The notes: generated by a model from the letters alone, not told the origin. DNA of 64,000 nt from Shewanella algicola (GCF_014648035.1 NZ_BMQI01000007.1:1-64000), one strand, 5' to 3'. Shown: positions 16,545 through 25,997, numbered from the stretch's first letter. Program-made: numbers and translations.

Positions 16545-17417
16545 ATGCAACTGTTTGTAAAAGATTTAACCGTTATCGATTTTTCTTACCTTTGTCCGAT
16601 ACGTGGCATGGTAGGTGAAAGCTGGATTGTCGATGTTTTACTCGATGGCGGCTTAGATGAACAAAATATGGTGTTAGATTTTTCAAAAGTAAAACGCACC
16701 ATTAAAGACACCATCGATGACGTTGCTGATCATCGTTTATTAATCCCAACGGCGTGTAGCGAAGTTCGCTGGCAGCAAAAAGGCGACCGAGTATGGATGG
16801 ATTTTACCAGTCAAAAAGGCGACATCCATTTAGCATGCCCGTCGCAAGCATTTGCACTTATCCCTACTGAGGTTATTGATTTTGAGAGCGTAAATGACTT
16901 TCTCAAAAAAGCCCTGCGTGAAGCCCTGCCAGAAAATGTTCAAGGCATTAGCTTAACCTTACGTAATGAGGCGCTTGATACGCCATTTTACCATTACAGC
17001 CATGGTTTACGTAAACATGATGGTAACTGCCAACGTATCGCACATGGTCATCGTAGCCCTGTCACCGTATTTGAAAACGGTATTGCAGAACCTAAATGGG
17101 ATCAATATTGGGCCGACCGCTGGCAAGATGTTTATTTGGGTACTGAAGAAGATTTAGTCCCCGTGGCGACGCTAGCATTATCAAAGCAAACCAACATTAG
17201 TGATGTAACCCATTTTGGTTTTCACTACATGGCACCACAAGGTGATTTTCAGTTAGCAATGCCGAAACAATGTTGTGACCTTATTCCACACGATACTACA
17301 GTCGAACTGCTTGCTGAGTACATGGCCACGACGCTAGCTAACAAGGTGCCTGAAAGCCATTTTAAAGTGATTGCCTTTGAAGGTATTGGCAAAGGGGCCA
17401 TTGCGGTAAAAGGTTAA
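16545..17417 (+). CDS. Tandem T-fold protein, 6-carboxytetrahydropterin synthase (QueD)-like
   Basis: 290 aa, about twice the usual QueD length, made of two T-fold units. QueD turns dihydroneopterin triphosphate into 6-carboxytetrahydropterin for queuosine synthesis. Here the motifs are divided. The N-terminal half keeps VLDFSKVK (43-50) and D62-H63 (ADHRLLIP) but has lost the zinc His cluster (IRGMVGESW where CGRLHGHSF would be). The C-terminal half has H150, H153, C162 and HGH (167-169) but lacks the VxDF/DH block. Both halves end in an IPTE-like or IPHDTTVELLAEYM segment. A strong terminator follows. Whether it acts in queuosine synthesis or has another pterin reaction is open. Confidence 0.75.
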   Translation: MQLFVKDLTVIDFSYLCPIRGMVGESWIVDVLLDGGLDEQNMVLDFSKVKRTIKDTIDDVADHRLLIPTACSEVRWQQKGDRVWMDFTSQKGDIHLACPSQAFALIPTEVIDFESVNDFLKKALREALPENVQGISLTLRNEALDTPFYHYSHGLRKHDGNCQRIAHGHRSPVTVFENGIAEPKWDQYWADRWQDVYLGTEEDLVPVATLALSKQTNISDVTHFGFHYMAPQGDFQLAMPKQCCDLIPHDTTVELLAEYMATTLANKVPESHFKVIAFEGIGKGAIAVKG

Positions 17418-17432
17418 TCGAGTAATATAAAT

Positions 17433-17459
17433 GGGCTGCCTAAAGGTGGCCCTTTTTTT
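17433..17459 (+). terminator. Terminator after the QueD-like gene
   Basis: GGGCTGCC (17433-17440), loop TAAA, GGTGGCCC (17445-17452), with two G-U wobbles, then seven T (17453-17459). It lies directly before the M23 peptidase gene, so that gene needs its own promoter or readthrough. Confidence 0.8.
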
Positions 17460-17485
17460 ATCTTTTTCACAAGGAATGCGGTTTT

Positions 17486-18352
17486 ATGTCAATTAAACAA
17501 TCACCTCTTAAAGTATTATCCACAGCGGCTTGGTTAATGGTCAGTGTATTAGGCTTTAGCGCCAGCGCGGCAGCAGTGACTTTTCAAGGCAAGTTTGAGC
17601 AAGGTGCATTGGTTCGTGGAACGGTACCTGCGGGCAGTACAGTGTTATTAAATGATAAGGTGGTAAAAGTGACGCCCACAGGGGCGTTTGCCATTGGCTT
17701 TGACCGAGATGCCGCAGCAGAACAAGTTGTTAAAGTGACTTATCCTGACGGATTAACCGAAATTAAACCGCTTAAAATTGCCCCGAAACAATATAAGATT
17801 GATCGCATCACCGGGATTAGTAAAAAAATCATGAAGCCTGATCCTGTTGCACAAGCAAGAGCGGCCAAAGATGCTAAGCAAACCCGTGCAGCAAGAGATA
17901 TTTTTAGTGAGCAGCAGGCGTTTATGCAGTCATTTATTTGGCCAGTAACAGGGCGTATTTCGGGTGTTTATGGCAGCCAGCGCGTGTACAACGATGTGCC
18001 TGGTAACCCGCATTTTGGCGTAGATGTTGCCCGCCCAACAGGTACTGTTGTTGTGGCACCTGCTGATGGGGTGATTACCCTTGCGGAACCTGATATGTTT
18101 TATTCTGGTGGTACGGTGATTATTGACCACGGTTATGGGGTGAGTTCAACATTTTTACATTTAAGTAAATTGTATTTAAAGGTTGGCGACAAAGTTGTGC
18201 AGGGCGATAAAGTGGCTGAAATTGGCGCCACAGGCCGCGTGACAGGTCCGCATTTAGATTGGCGTTTAAACTGGTTCCAAATGCGTTTAGACCCAGTGTC
18301 AATTGTACCGCCAATGGAAAAAGTATTAGCGGCCCAAAAAGCAGCAAAGTAA
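17486..18352 (+). CDS. M23-family peptidoglycan endopeptidase or LytM factor, secreted
   Basis: 288 aa. A signal peptide spans about 1-29 (ending ASAAA). A small beta domain comes next, then the LytM/M23 domain from about 150: GRISGVYGSQRVYN, NPHFGVDVARPTGTVVVAPADG, and VIIDHGYGVSSTFLHLSKL, ending VTGPHLDWRLNWFQMRLDP. The zinc ligands H (PHFGVD), D (same motif) and H (PHLDW), with the catalytic H (TFLHLS), all appear present, so it could be an active endopeptidase rather than an inactive EnvC/NlpD-type activator. It acts in the periplasm on cross-links. Confidence 0.88.
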   Translation: MSIKQSPLKVLSTAAWLMVSVLGFSASAAAVTFQGKFEQGALVRGTVPAGSTVLLNDKVVKVTPTGAFAIGFDRDAAAEQVVKVTYPDGLTEIKPLKIAPKQYKIDRITGISKKIMKPDPVAQARAAKDAKQTRAARDIFSEQQAFMQSFIWPVTGRISGVYGSQRVYNDVPGNPHFGVDVARPTGTVVVAPADGVITLAEPDMFYSGGTVIIDHGYGVSSTFLHLSKLYLKVGDKVVQGDKVAEIGATGRVTGPHLDWRLNWFQMRLDPVSIVPPMEKVLAAQKAAK

Positions 18353-18437
18353 GTTTATTATCCAGAGCTCAGGTTATTTAGCATAAAGCGTGTTATAGCC
18401 TGCTAAATCAATGGATTATCAAAAAGGATTGTAGATT

Positions 18438-18833
18438 ATGAGTGGTATGACCGATTTAGCACTACTATTGACGTCCATGAGCCCTAAATTGATGGACGGA
18501 GAGTTTGTATTTTGCACTGTTCAGGGAGAATATGAACAGTATGCTCAATTAAATCCACTTGCGACATTTCGCGAGAGCGAAGGCTTAACGTTAGTCGTCA
18601 ATAAAGAGGTTGCAATGGCTGCAGGATTGACCTTTGAAGCATGCTTTAAACAAATTACTTTAACCGTACATTCAAGCCTTGAGGCTGTTGGATTAACAGC
18701 TGCGGTAGCGGCTAAACTCACTGAATTTAATATCAGTGCCAATGTTATTGCCGCGTATTATCACGACCATGTTTTTGTGCCTACAGATAAAGCCCAATTA
18801 GCCTTAACCGCGCTAGCAGAGTTCAACCAATAA
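18438..18833 (+). CDS. ACT-domain protein of unknown role
   Basis: 131 aa, cytoplasmic. It has two ACT-like halves: an N-terminal part with LMDGEFVFCTV and a C-terminal part with HSSLEAVGLTAAVAAKLTEFNISANVIAAYYHDHVFVPTDKA. It resembles the COG3602-type stand-alone ACT proteins, thought to bind amino acids. AAGGAT precedes the ATG. It sits between a peptidase and a DUF3047 protein with no clear operon. Confidence 0.8.
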   Translation: MSGMTDLALLLTSMSPKLMDGEFVFCTVQGEYEQYAQLNPLATFRESEGLTLVVNKEVAMAAGLTFEACFKQITLTVHSSLEAVGLTAAVAAKLTEFNISANVIAAYYHDHVFVPTDKAQLALTALAEFNQ

Positions 18834-18906
18834 CGATTTATTGCAGTCTGTCGTTTTTTTGAGGCTGTTTTTCTTACTCAAACACACCGCGCCATTGGAG
18901 AGTAAC

Positions 18907-19569
18907 ATGTGCAAATGGATATTCGTGTTATTGAGTTTTTTGCTATGTGTGAGCGCGCAAGCGGTCACCAATTTAACGGCGTTGAGTGAGCAAGGCATTG
19001 AACAATGGCAAGCGAAAGAATTTTCAGGCAAATCAATTTATAGCGTTGAACAACACAAAGGCCAAATGGCACTTAAAGCCATTAGTCAAAATTCGGCCTC
19101 TGGATTGGTGCTAGAAAAGAAAATTGACCTCATTGCAACGCCTTATCTAAACTGGAGTTGGCTAGTTGAACAGACGTTGTCGCCGTTAGACGAGCGAAGT
19201 AAAGCGGGTGATGACTTTGTGGCGCGAGTTTACGTCGTTATTGATGGTGGTTTTATGGTGTGGAACACCAAGTCATTAAATTATGTTTGGTCGAGTAATC
19301 AAGACAAAGGCTTGGTTTGGAACAACGCTTTTGCTGGCTCAAGTGTTAAAATGATGTCTGTGAGAGGACAACAATCACAACTAGGTCAGTGGTATGACGA
19401 ACAACGCAATGTGTACCAAGATTTGATTGACACATTTGGGGATAAAGGCAGTCAGAAAGCTAACCGAAAAGCATATCAATACATTGATATAATTGCGATT
19501 ATGACCGATACCGACAACAGTGGTAAAGATGCAGAAACGTACTATGGTGACTTATTTTTTAGTGAATAA
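18907..19569 (+). CDS. DUF3047 family exported protein
   Basis: 220 aa from ATG 18907, which has GGAG just upstream. The open frame continues back to TTG 18841, but that part has no ribosome-binding site and is not signal-like. A signal peptide (MCKWIFVLLSFLLCVSAQA) precedes a mature domain rich in Trp and Asp: NWSWLVEQTL, DDFVARVYVVIDGG, LNYVWSSNQ, and DIIAIMTDTDNSGKDAETYYGDLFF near the C-terminus. I recognise this as DUF3047, a periplasmic family of unknown function. It probably follows the ACT gene in one transcript (70-base gap). Confidence 0.8.
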   Translation: MCKWIFVLLSFLLCVSAQAVTNLTALSEQGIEQWQAKEFSGKSIYSVEQHKGQMALKAISQNSASGLVLEKKIDLIATPYLNWSWLVEQTLSPLDERSKAGDDFVARVYVVIDGGFMVWNTKSLNYVWSSNQDKGLVWNNAFAGSSVKMMSVRGQQSQLGQWYDEQRNVYQDLIDTFGDKGSQKANRKAYQYIDIIAIMTDTDNSGKDAETYYGDLFFSE

Positions 19570-19624
19570 ATCAGTGGGGCAGCTTGTTGCTGCCCCTAAT
19601 CGCGATAAAAGTATCATTGTAAGA

Positions 19625-19960
19625 TTATTTGCTATTAAACATCGCTTGGCCGGTTTTGTTTTTTTCGGACCAAAAATTAATATTGAATTGTGCATTAGGG
19701 CTTAATTCAATGCGATGCCAATATTCAGGAGGGCTGGTGGCAAATTGGCCCGCGTTAATCACCACTGTCACCTCTGGTTCGGTTGCTTCGCTGTCGGCAA
19801 AACCATAGTAAGTGACCACGCCTTCCATTACGCATAACTGACCAAAAACACCTTCGGCGGTATTATGGTGAGTCAGTAGGGCCGCAGGCACATTGTCTTT
19901 AGTAAAAAATGGGGTAGAGCGCTGAATTGTCCAGTTTGCTGGAATACGGTGATGAGACAT
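19625..19960 (-). CDS. yeaR: YeaR-like DUF1971 protein, NO/nitrosative-stress associated
   Basis: 111 aa, single cupin-like domain. It has RSTPFFTKDNVPAALL, GVFGQLCVMEGVVTYYGFAD and AGQFATSPPEYWHRIELS, matching E. coli YeaR (RSTPFW, LSVMHGAVKYLGYAD, AGQFAVFPPEKWHNIE). In E. coli yeaR-yoaG is induced by nitrate and NO through NarL and NsrR. Here it follows norW by 60 bases on the same strand with a good AAGGAG, so it is probably the third gene of the norVW operon, which supports a role in nitrosative stress. The biochemical function is unknown. Confidence 0.82.
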   Translation of the reverse strand: MSHHRIPANWTIQRSTPFFTKDNVPAALLTHHNTAEGVFGQLCVMEGVVTYYGFADSEATEPEVTVVINAGQFATSPPEYWHRIELSPNAQFNINFWSEKNKTGQAMFNSK

Positions 19961-20020
19961 AATGTTCTCCTTAGGGTGCTGTTTACCAATGCATTACTAG
20001 GCAATCAGCACCGAGTTAGG

Positions 20021-21166
20021 TTAAAGGTTTGCGGGTAAAGCTCTGAGTAATGGGAACGTGTTGTTCATATGCTCTTGGGTGACCACAAATCCTATAATTT
20101 GTTTTTGCTCGTTAAAGGCTTTAACGGAGCAGCCATTTGCATCAATATCTACCTGCCAAGACGCCACATCTTTAACCGTGCTGCCACCTAATTGAATGGG
20201 CATTTGTGGAGTTTTAACCTTAACTAACATCGCTGGTAAACTTAACGTGGTGGGTTGGCCTAATAAGGTTTTTGCCAGTGCATTGGCGCTTAACAGAATG
20301 GGTTGCAGGTACGACATCACTTTGCCATTGATTTCGGCGCAATCGCCTAACGCATAAATATGCTTAACAGAGGTTTGCAGCTGCTGATTAACCACTATGC
20401 CGTTATTAACCTCAAGGCCTGTTTGTGTAGCCAAGGCCACATTAGGCTTTAATCCGGCTGCCGAGATAACGCAATCGACATGATGGGTTTTGCCAGAACT
20501 CAGCGTGGCACACACGGCAGACTCATTTTGGTTAAGTGCACTTACCGTTTGGCCAAACTCAAACTCTACATCGGCTTCAGTAAGCTTAGTTTGCAGCGCA
20601 GATGCAACGAGGTCGGGTAACATGTTCGCCATGACGCCTTTACTGGGGTCGACCACTACCACATGCTTACCACTGTTACTTAAATCCATTGCGATTTCGG
20701 TGCCTATCAGCCCTGCGCCAATTAGCATTATGCGCTTCGCCTCATGCAATTGCTGTTGTGCGCTGGCAAACTCTTGCAGGCTGTTTAAGGTCATCGCTTT
20801 GTTACTCGCGTCACCTTGCATAGGTGGGACAAATGTTTTGGCCCCAGTCGCCAATACTAGTTGTGAATAAGGGTAGGCGACGTCGTTAACCCATACGCGT
20901 TGTTGTTGGCTATCAATGCTGTCTACTCGCGTTAAGGCATGCAAAGTAATGTCGTACTGTGCCGCAAACTCCTGCGCTGATTGGCGAATTAAATCTGTAC
21001 TGGTTTGCTGGTTACTAAATACATGACTTAAATCTGGTTTATTGTAGTCGTGACCTTCGTCAAGGGTAAAAACGGTAATCGGTTGTTGTGTGTCTGTGCG
21101 TCTAATGGTTTTAATTAATTGATATGAACCAAAGCCACTGCCAATAATGATGATAGGTGCACTCAT
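20021..21166 (-). CDS. norW: NADH:flavorubredoxin reductase NorW
   Basis: 381 aa FAD-dependent oxidoreductase that passes electrons from NADH to the rubredoxin domain of NorV for NO reduction. N-terminal FAD Rossmann motif [10 protein letters not shown] (6-15), central NADH motif [15 protein letters not shown], and late FAD motif [10 protein letters not shown] are all present. Its start overlaps the norV stop by 4 bases (ATGA), so the two are translationally coupled. E. coli NorW is 377 aa. The pairing with norV settles its identity over other rubredoxin reductases. Confidence 0.94.
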   Translation of the reverse strand: MSAPIIIIGSGFGSYQLIKTIRRTDTQQPITVFTLDEGHDYNKPDLSHVFSNQQTSTDLIRQSAQEFAAQYDITLHALTRVDSIDSQQQRVWVNDVAYPYSQLVLATGAKTFVPPMQGDASNKAMTLNSLQEFASAQQQLHEAKRIMLIGAGLIGTEIAMDLSNSGKHVVVVDPSKGVMANMLPDLVASALQTKLTEADVEFEFGQTVSALNQNESAVCATLSSGKTHHVDCVISAAGLKPNVALATQTGLEVNNGIVVNQQLQTSVKHIYALGDCAEINGKVMSYLQPILLSANALAKTLLGQPTTLSLPAMLVKVKTPQMPIQLGGSTVKDVASWQVDIDANGCSVKAFNEQKQIIGFVVTQEHMNNTFPLLRALPANL

Positions 21167-22656
21167 GATGCTTTCCTCTGTGCAATCGGTGTAAATACCT
21201 CTTTACCTAAACCACAATCTGGGCAAAGGAAAAAGTCTGGTACTTCGCACCAAGGCGTTCCCGGCTGTACATCTTGGTTTGGCTCGCCTAATACGGGTTG
21301 ATATACCCAGTTACACACGGTGCATAGCATCTCTTGTGTATCGCTAATGCTTGCGCTTGATGCACATGGTATTGGTGCTACAGGTGCTACCGCTTCTGTT
21401 AATTTAACCGCTTGATTTTGGTTAAGAGGAGATGAAATAGAATCGACATTGCTGAGATCATGTAACGCCCAGCTTTTGGCTATTTGGCGGCCATGTTCAC
21501 GGCATTCGCGCATGGCTTTTCCGTCGGGTTTCCATTTTGCTTTTAGGCCAACAGTAGTTTCAAATCCGGCGTCGGTAAGGCGAGTGTGAATACGGTCTAC
21601 TGCGCCGCCATTCCAACCGTAGCTGCCAAATGCACCGGCTTTTTTATCTTTAAAACGTAATCCGGTGATTTCTTCTAGCATGCCAGCCACTTTTGGCATC
21701 ATGACATTATTCATGGTTGATGAGCCGACCAAAATCCCTTTAGAGCGGAACACATTTGCAAGAATGTCATTTTTGTCGTGGCGCGCCACATTAAACACTT
21801 TAACAGAAACGCTAGGGTCAACATCATGGATCCCCTGAGCAATGGCATCCGCCATTAAGCGGGTGTTGTTAGACATTGAGTCGTAGAAGATCGTGATGCG
21901 GTCTTCTTGGTAGTTATCAGCCCATTGCAAATACTGATGGATAATCTGTGTTGGGTTATCGCGCCACACCACACCATGGGCGGTGGCAATCATATCAACA
22001 GGCAGATTAAAGCCTAAAACCTCGTTAATTTTAGCGGTTACCAGTGCACTAAACGGGGTTAAAATATTGGAGTAATAGCGTAAGCATTGATCCATTAATT
22101 CAATCTGGTCTACTTCATCATTAAACAAGCGTTCATCGCAATAATGCTGACCAAACGCATCGTTACTAAATAGCACGGCATCTTCGGTTAAATAGGTCAT
22201 CATACTGTCTGGCCAGTGCAACATTGGGGTTTCAATAAAAACTAATTGTTTGCCGTTACCGATATCTAGGCTATCGCCAGTTTTGACAATATTGAAGTTC
22301 CATTCAGGATGGTGATGCAAGCCGGTAATAGAATCGATGGCATTTTCGGTACAATAAATTGGTGTATTAGGAATTTTTGCCATGAGTGCGGCTAATGCGC
22401 CAGAGTGATCTTCTTCGGCATGGTTAATCACAATGTAATCAATTAGATTAAGATCAATTTCCATCTCAAGGTTTTGAATGAATTGCAGGCTGAAACGATG
22501 ATCAACAGTATCGATTAAGACATTTTTTTGCTCACGAATAAGGTAACTGTTGTAACTGGTGCCTTTAGTGGTTTTATATTCAGTGCCATGAAAATCAAGA
22601 ATTTCCCAGTCGCGTTGGCCAACCCAGTTGATGTTGTTTTTAATGTGAATAGTCAT
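21163..22656 (-). CDS. norV: Anaerobic nitric oxide reductase flavorubredoxin NorV
   Basis: 497 aa flavodiiron NO reductase of the cytoplasm. N-terminal metallo-beta-lactamase-like diiron domain: the HAEEDHSG ligand motif, [15 protein letters not shown] and ATAHGVVW supply the His/Glu/Asp ligands. Flavodoxin domain (about 255-400) binds FMN ([14 protein letters not shown] and [13 protein letters not shown]). A linker leads to a C-terminal rubredoxin domain with two Cys pairs, CTVC and CPDC. E. coli NorV is 479 aa. It is transcribed from a sigma54 promoter with three NorR-type boxes upstream, and coupled to norW. Confidence 0.96.
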   Translation of the reverse strand: MTIHIKNNINWVGQRDWEILDFHGTEYKTTKGTSYNSYLIREQKNVLIDTVDHRFSLQFIQNLEMEIDLNLIDYIVINHAEEDHSGALAALMAKIPNTPIYCTENAIDSITGLHHHPEWNFNIVKTGDSLDIGNGKQLVFIETPMLHWPDSMMTYLTEDAVLFSNDAFGQHYCDERLFNDEVDQIELMDQCLRYYSNILTPFSALVTAKINEVLGFNLPVDMIATAHGVVWRDNPTQIIHQYLQWADNYQEDRITIFYDSMSNNTRLMADAIAQGIHDVDPSVSVKVFNVARHDKNDILANVFRSKGILVGSSTMNNVMMPKVAGMLEEITGLRFKDKKAGAFGSYGWNGGAVDRIHTRLTDAGFETTVGLKAKWKPDGKAMRECREHGRQIAKSWALHDLSNVDSISSPLNQNQAVKLTEAVAPVAPIPCASSASISDTQEMLCTVCNWVYQPVLGEPNQDVQPGTPWCEVPDFFLCPDCGLGKEVFTPIAQRKAS

Positions 22657-22723
22657 ATTTACACCTGTAATAATTGAAAGTTAATCGTTAAAAAGTAAAA
22701 TTCTTATATGTTAACGATGTTAT

Positions 22724-22739
22724 TGCAGGTGTCGTGCCA
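22724..22739 (-). promoter_or_regulatory. Sigma54 promoter of norVW
   Basis: On the minus strand TGGCACGACACCTGCA fits the RpoN consensus TGGCACG-N4-TTGCW with one mismatch, with GG and GC at the required 10-base distance. It lies about 70 bases upstream of norV. NorR-dependent norV promoters in other species are sigma54-type. Confidence 0.88.
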
Positions 22740-22794
22740 ATATTTTAAATTGTTATTTATCAGATGTTTATGCTTTTTGATTATAATGAGTAGT

Positions 22795-22849
22795 GTCATA
22801 TAGACACTGATTGCAGATGTGTAAATGACAGTGATATAGTCATATTGAC
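22795..22849 (-). promoter_or_regulatory. Three NorR-type binding sites upstream of norVW
   Basis: GTCATATAGAC (22795-22805), GTGTAAATGAC (22819-22829) and GTCATATTGAC (22839-22849) all match GT-N7-AC, the core of NorR enhancer sites. E. coli norVW also has three. They lie 56-125 bases upstream of the sigma54 promoter, suitable for an enhancer-binding activator. No norR gene is next to them. Confidence 0.8.
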
Positions 22850-22890
22850 ATATTTTGGGCTTCTGCTTCTGTGCGGACAATATGGTTAAG

Positions 22891-23724
22891 TTATTTTGTC
22901 AGCAAGGTGGCTAAGGTTAAAATACCAGACTCTAATGGGCTGCCTTTACGATAAACAATCGACAACTGAACATGCTTAGGGCCATGGCTAACAGGTGTCA
23001 TCACCAATGATTTTTCATAGCGACTACCGGCCACCATATTCTTACCAATAATGGTATAACCTAAACCTGCAGCAATGCAGCCTAACACGCCATCTGCACT
23101 AGTCATTATCATGAGTTCATCATTGCTTCGACCTGCTTTTTGGCGCCATAGCATGGCATGTTGTCGGTAACCACAGCCTTCATCTCTCACCAATAATACC
23201 GGGTCATATTCACTGTCTCGCGGCGTCACCATGATCAATTCTTCTTTAACGATTGGGATCACAACCAAGTTTTCATGTTCTGGGGCATTGCCTATTGCGG
23301 CGCAATCAACCTTATTGTTAAGCACTGAAAATACGAGTCTTTCACTGGTATCGGTATGAATTTTGGTGCGAATTTCAGCATGGTTCAGCTTGAGTTGTTT
23401 AAGCGCTAATGGCATGTGTACGGCAGCAAATGTTTCGGGCATACCGACACGTAACTCGTAAGTGTCTTTGTTACGGGAAATAGCTGAAATAGCTTGATGT
23501 TGTAATAACAATATTTGCCCAGCGTAATCGTATAACTGTTGTCCGTTTGGGGTTAACTGCAGCTTTCTGCCCATCAGTGTAAACAGTTTGGTGTCGAGCT
23601 CTGCTTCGAGCTTCTTAATCCGGTTAGTGATATTAGACTGTACAGTATTGAGTTTATCTGCCGCGCCTTTAATGCCTTGTTCATCGACCACGGCTTTAAA
23701 CGTTTTGAGTATTAACATTTCCAT
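22891..23724 (-). CDS. LysR-family transcriptional regulator
   Basis: 277 aa. The N-terminal winged helix-turn-helix (LKTFKAVVDEQGIKGAADKLNTVQSNITNRIKKLEAELDTKLF) is canonical, followed by a substrate-binding domain from about residue 90. It is divergent from an MFS transporter with a 100-base gap, the usual layout for a LysR protein controlling that transporter. Its end is close to the NorR boxes, but it is unlikely to regulate norVW because that promoter has sigma54/NorR features. The inducer is unknown. Confidence 0.88.
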   Translation of the reverse strand: MEMLILKTFKAVVDEQGIKGAADKLNTVQSNITNRIKKLEAELDTKLFTLMGRKLQLTPNGQQLYDYAGQILLLQHQAISAISRNKDTYELRVGMPETFAAVHMPLALKQLKLNHAEIRTKIHTDTSERLVFSVLNNKVDCAAIGNAPEHENLVVIPIVKEELIMVTPRDSEYDPVLLVRDEGCGYRQHAMLWRQKAGRSNDELMIMTSADGVLGCIAAGLGYTIIGKNMVAGSRYEKSLVMTPVSHGPKHVQLSIVYRKGSPLESGILTLATLLTK

Positions 23725-23826
23725 ATAGTTCTCAATATAAGAAATTTTGGTTCAAAATAATTCAATTTTTAACATTAGCAGGTTGACGTATTGTTTGTGA
23801 ATCATTTTTCGATTTGGCGCAAGATA

Positions 23827-25038
23827 ATGTTAAAGGAATTGACCGCTTTTCGTGTTTATTTTGCAGGTATTTGCAGTTTAATCGTCACCGTTGGAGTGGC
23901 ACGATTTTCCTATAGTTTGTTATTACCGATAATGCAGGACAGTGCTGGTTTAACTGAGTCTGGTGGTGGTTGGTTGGCGACCACTAATTTTATGGGTTAT
24001 ATGTTTGGCGTGTTTGTGGCGGCGAGCATGCATAATCTGCATTACAAATATAATTTACACCGTGTTTATTTACTATTGAGTGTGCTGACTTCTGCCGCCA
24101 TGGTGGTGACGACTAATATCGTCACGTGGGCGGTATTACGCTTTTTTGCCGGTGTTTGTGCCTCTGGCGGATTTATCATTGCTTCTGGTCTTATCTTAAA
24201 GTGGCTGGTAAGACACAATCATCGCGCCGAATTAGGGATCCATTTTGCGGGTGCAGGCTTGAGCATTATTATCACTTCATTATTGTTTGAGCTGATGCTT
24301 GGGCTGTCGGCTGATTGGCAGCAACAATGGCTGGCCCTAGCGCTGTTAGCCGTTGTGGTTTCTATTCCAGCGTGGTTGTGGATGCCGCATCCAACAGCGG
24401 GTGAGCAGCAAGGAGAGGTTGCTAACGATAATCCACCCAGCCGCGAATTTAAGTTGCTGATGATGCTAGCCTATTTTTGTGCCGGTTATGGCTATGTGGT
24501 TAGCTCAACCTTTATTGTCGATATTGTCGAGCGCACAGAGGGATTACAAGGCCAGGGCAGTTTAGCATTTTTGTTAATTGGTATTGCTGCCACCCCTGCC
24601 GCATTTGTGTGGGATAGAATTGCCCGCAAAACCGGTTATGTAAAAGCGTTATTAGCCGCTTATTGTTTGCAAGCCGTGGGGATTATTCTGCCTGTGATGA
24701 ACGACAGCTTAACCGTGGTGATTGTCAGTGCGTTATGTTTTGGCGGCACTTTTATCGCCTGTGTCAGCTTAGTGTTAACCATGGCGGGTAAGTTTTATCC
24801 CAGTAACCCCGCCAAATTTATGGGCACCATGACTTTATCCTATGGCGCAGCGCAAATTATTGCGCCTGTTCCGACGGGTTATTTAGCCGAGTTTTTTGGC
24901 AATTATGATATTGGTTTATATGTTTCGGCCAGCGTGGTGATGATGGGAACGCTATTTTTACTCGGCTTACTGAGGCTCGAAAGTCGCGCTGTGGTGAGTA
25001 AAGGTTTAGACAAAGAAAATCAGGTGGTTATTGGTTAA
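23827..25038 (+). CDS. YbfB/YjiJ-family MFS transporter
   Basis: 403 aa from ATG 23827. The open frame runs back to TTG 23791, but the first membrane helix begins just after MLKELTAFRVYF, so the ATG is preferred although no strong Shine-Dalgarno is seen. It has 12 predicted hydrophobic segments. The opening GICSLIVTVGVARFSYSLLLPIM is characteristic of the YbfB/YjiJ group of the major facilitator superfamily. It is likely a drug or metabolite exporter or importer, under the divergent LysR regulator. Confidence 0.85.
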   Translation: MLKELTAFRVYFAGICSLIVTVGVARFSYSLLLPIMQDSAGLTESGGGWLATTNFMGYMFGVFVAASMHNLHYKYNLHRVYLLLSVLTSAAMVVTTNIVTWAVLRFFAGVCASGGFIIASGLILKWLVRHNHRAELGIHFAGAGLSIIITSLLFELMLGLSADWQQQWLALALLAVVVSIPAWLWMPHPTAGEQQGEVANDNPPSREFKLLMMLAYFCAGYGYVVSSTFIVDIVERTEGLQGQGSLAFLLIGIAATPAAFVWDRIARKTGYVKALLAAYCLQAVGIILPVMNDSLTVVIVSALCFGGTFIACVSLVLTMAGKFYPSNPAKFMGTMTLSYGAAQIIAPVPTGYLAEFFGNYDIGLYVSASVVMMGTLFLLGLLRLESRAVVSKGLDKENQVVIG

Positions 25039-25158
25039 ATATAAAAGTAAGTCTTAATGTCAAAACCAAGTATTTAATTGATAGCTGACAGTAAAATAAT
25101 CAGTTAACTTATCCTGTGTTTTTCATAAGCTTTTACGTCGCGCGAGGGATGAAGATAT

Positions 25159-25415
25159 ATGAAGTTTTTGGGATTAATGACAGGGTTATATTGCTAAGTG
25201 GTTGTGCAACAGGTTATCAAGCTTACACCTGGCCTGGTGGATATAAAGACAAATTGTTGGGTGAAAATCATTACCTTGTAGAATATTATGGTAATGGCAC
25301 AACCTCAATTGAAATGCTTAATTTGTTTTGGAAAACGCGAGCCGTTGAACTCTGTCCAAATGGCTATGATGTCGTCGATGAAAATAAAGCTAAAATCGAT
25401 GGTGGGATTTTTTAG
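25159..25415 (+). pseudogene. CC0125/CC1285-type lipoprotein gene with frameshifted signal peptide
   Basis: The downstream frame encodes a lipobox (ILLSGCATGYQ), then WPGGYKDKLLGENHYLVEYYGNGTTS...RAVELC, which fits the CC0125/CC1285 small-lipoprotein family. In that frame the residues before the lipobox (MKIYEVFGINDRV) are not a signal peptide. In the neighbouring frame, from ATG 25159, the codons read MKFLGLMTGL and then hit TAA at 25195. Joining MKFLGLMTGL to ILLSGC gives a normal lipoprotein signal. One base therefore seems lost at about 25186-25190. It is either a recent pseudogene or a sequencing error. An intact frame without signal runs from GTG 25116. Confidence 0.65.
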
Positions 25416-25538
25416 GCGGAGGGACGTCTATTGATCACCCTTGGTTAAAAGCTGAAATTCAGTGTAAATGATAAGCACTCGTTTAGTGAATGACTAACGC
25501 TTAACACTACACCTCAATGTAAAAGGAGTTTTTTGTTG

Positions 25539-25997
25539 ATGAATATCGTTGAGGATGACTTACAAGATGCAGGTGTCATTGAATTATTACAAGCGCATTT
25601 AGCAGACATGTACGCAACTTCGCCGGCCGAAAGTGTCCATGCGTTAGATATCGATGCGCTAACTCATCCGAGTATGACGTTTTGGTGCGCGAAGCTTCAA
25701 GGCGAGGTATTAGGTTGTGTGGCGATAAAACAGCTCAATGAAACCCATGGCGAAATTAAGTCAATGCGAACATCTGCAGCGTCGAGAAACCAGGGCGTGG
25801 CGACAGCCTTGTTATTACATCTGCTCAATGAGGCGAAACGTCGAGGTTATCAGCAATTGAGTTTAGAAACTGGCTCGATGGACTTTTTTGCCCCCGCAAG
25901 ACGTTTGTATCAACGTCATGGTTTTGATTATTGCGGCCCATTTGCAGACTATCAGGCTGATCCTAATAGCCTGTTTATGACACGACTCATTGATTGA
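25539..25997 (+). CDS. GNAT-family N-acetyltransferase
   Basis: 152 aa from ATG 25539 with AAGGAG ten bases upstream; TTG codons at 25533 and 25536 are less likely. The acetyl-CoA binding motif is typical (SRNQGVATALLLHLLNEAKRRGYQQLSLETGS), preceded by EIKSMRTSAASR and followed by ARRLYQRHGFDYC. It resembles putative acetyltransferases of the YafP/ElaA type. The substrate is unknown. The next gene starts 10 bases after the stop, so they may share a transcript. Confidence 0.85.
   Translation: MNIVEDDLQDAGVIELLQAHLADMYATSPAESVHALDIDALTHPSMTFWCAKLQGEVLGCVAIKQLNETHGEIKSMRTSAASRNQGVATALLLHLLNEAKRRGYQQLSLETGSMDFFAPARRLYQRHGFDYCGPFADYQADPNSLFMTRLID

Noticed and set aside
22891..23724. LysR gene as a possible regulator of norVW
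   Set aside because: The norV promoter is of sigma54 type with NorR boxes, which LysR proteins do not use. The divergent MFS gene is the natural target.
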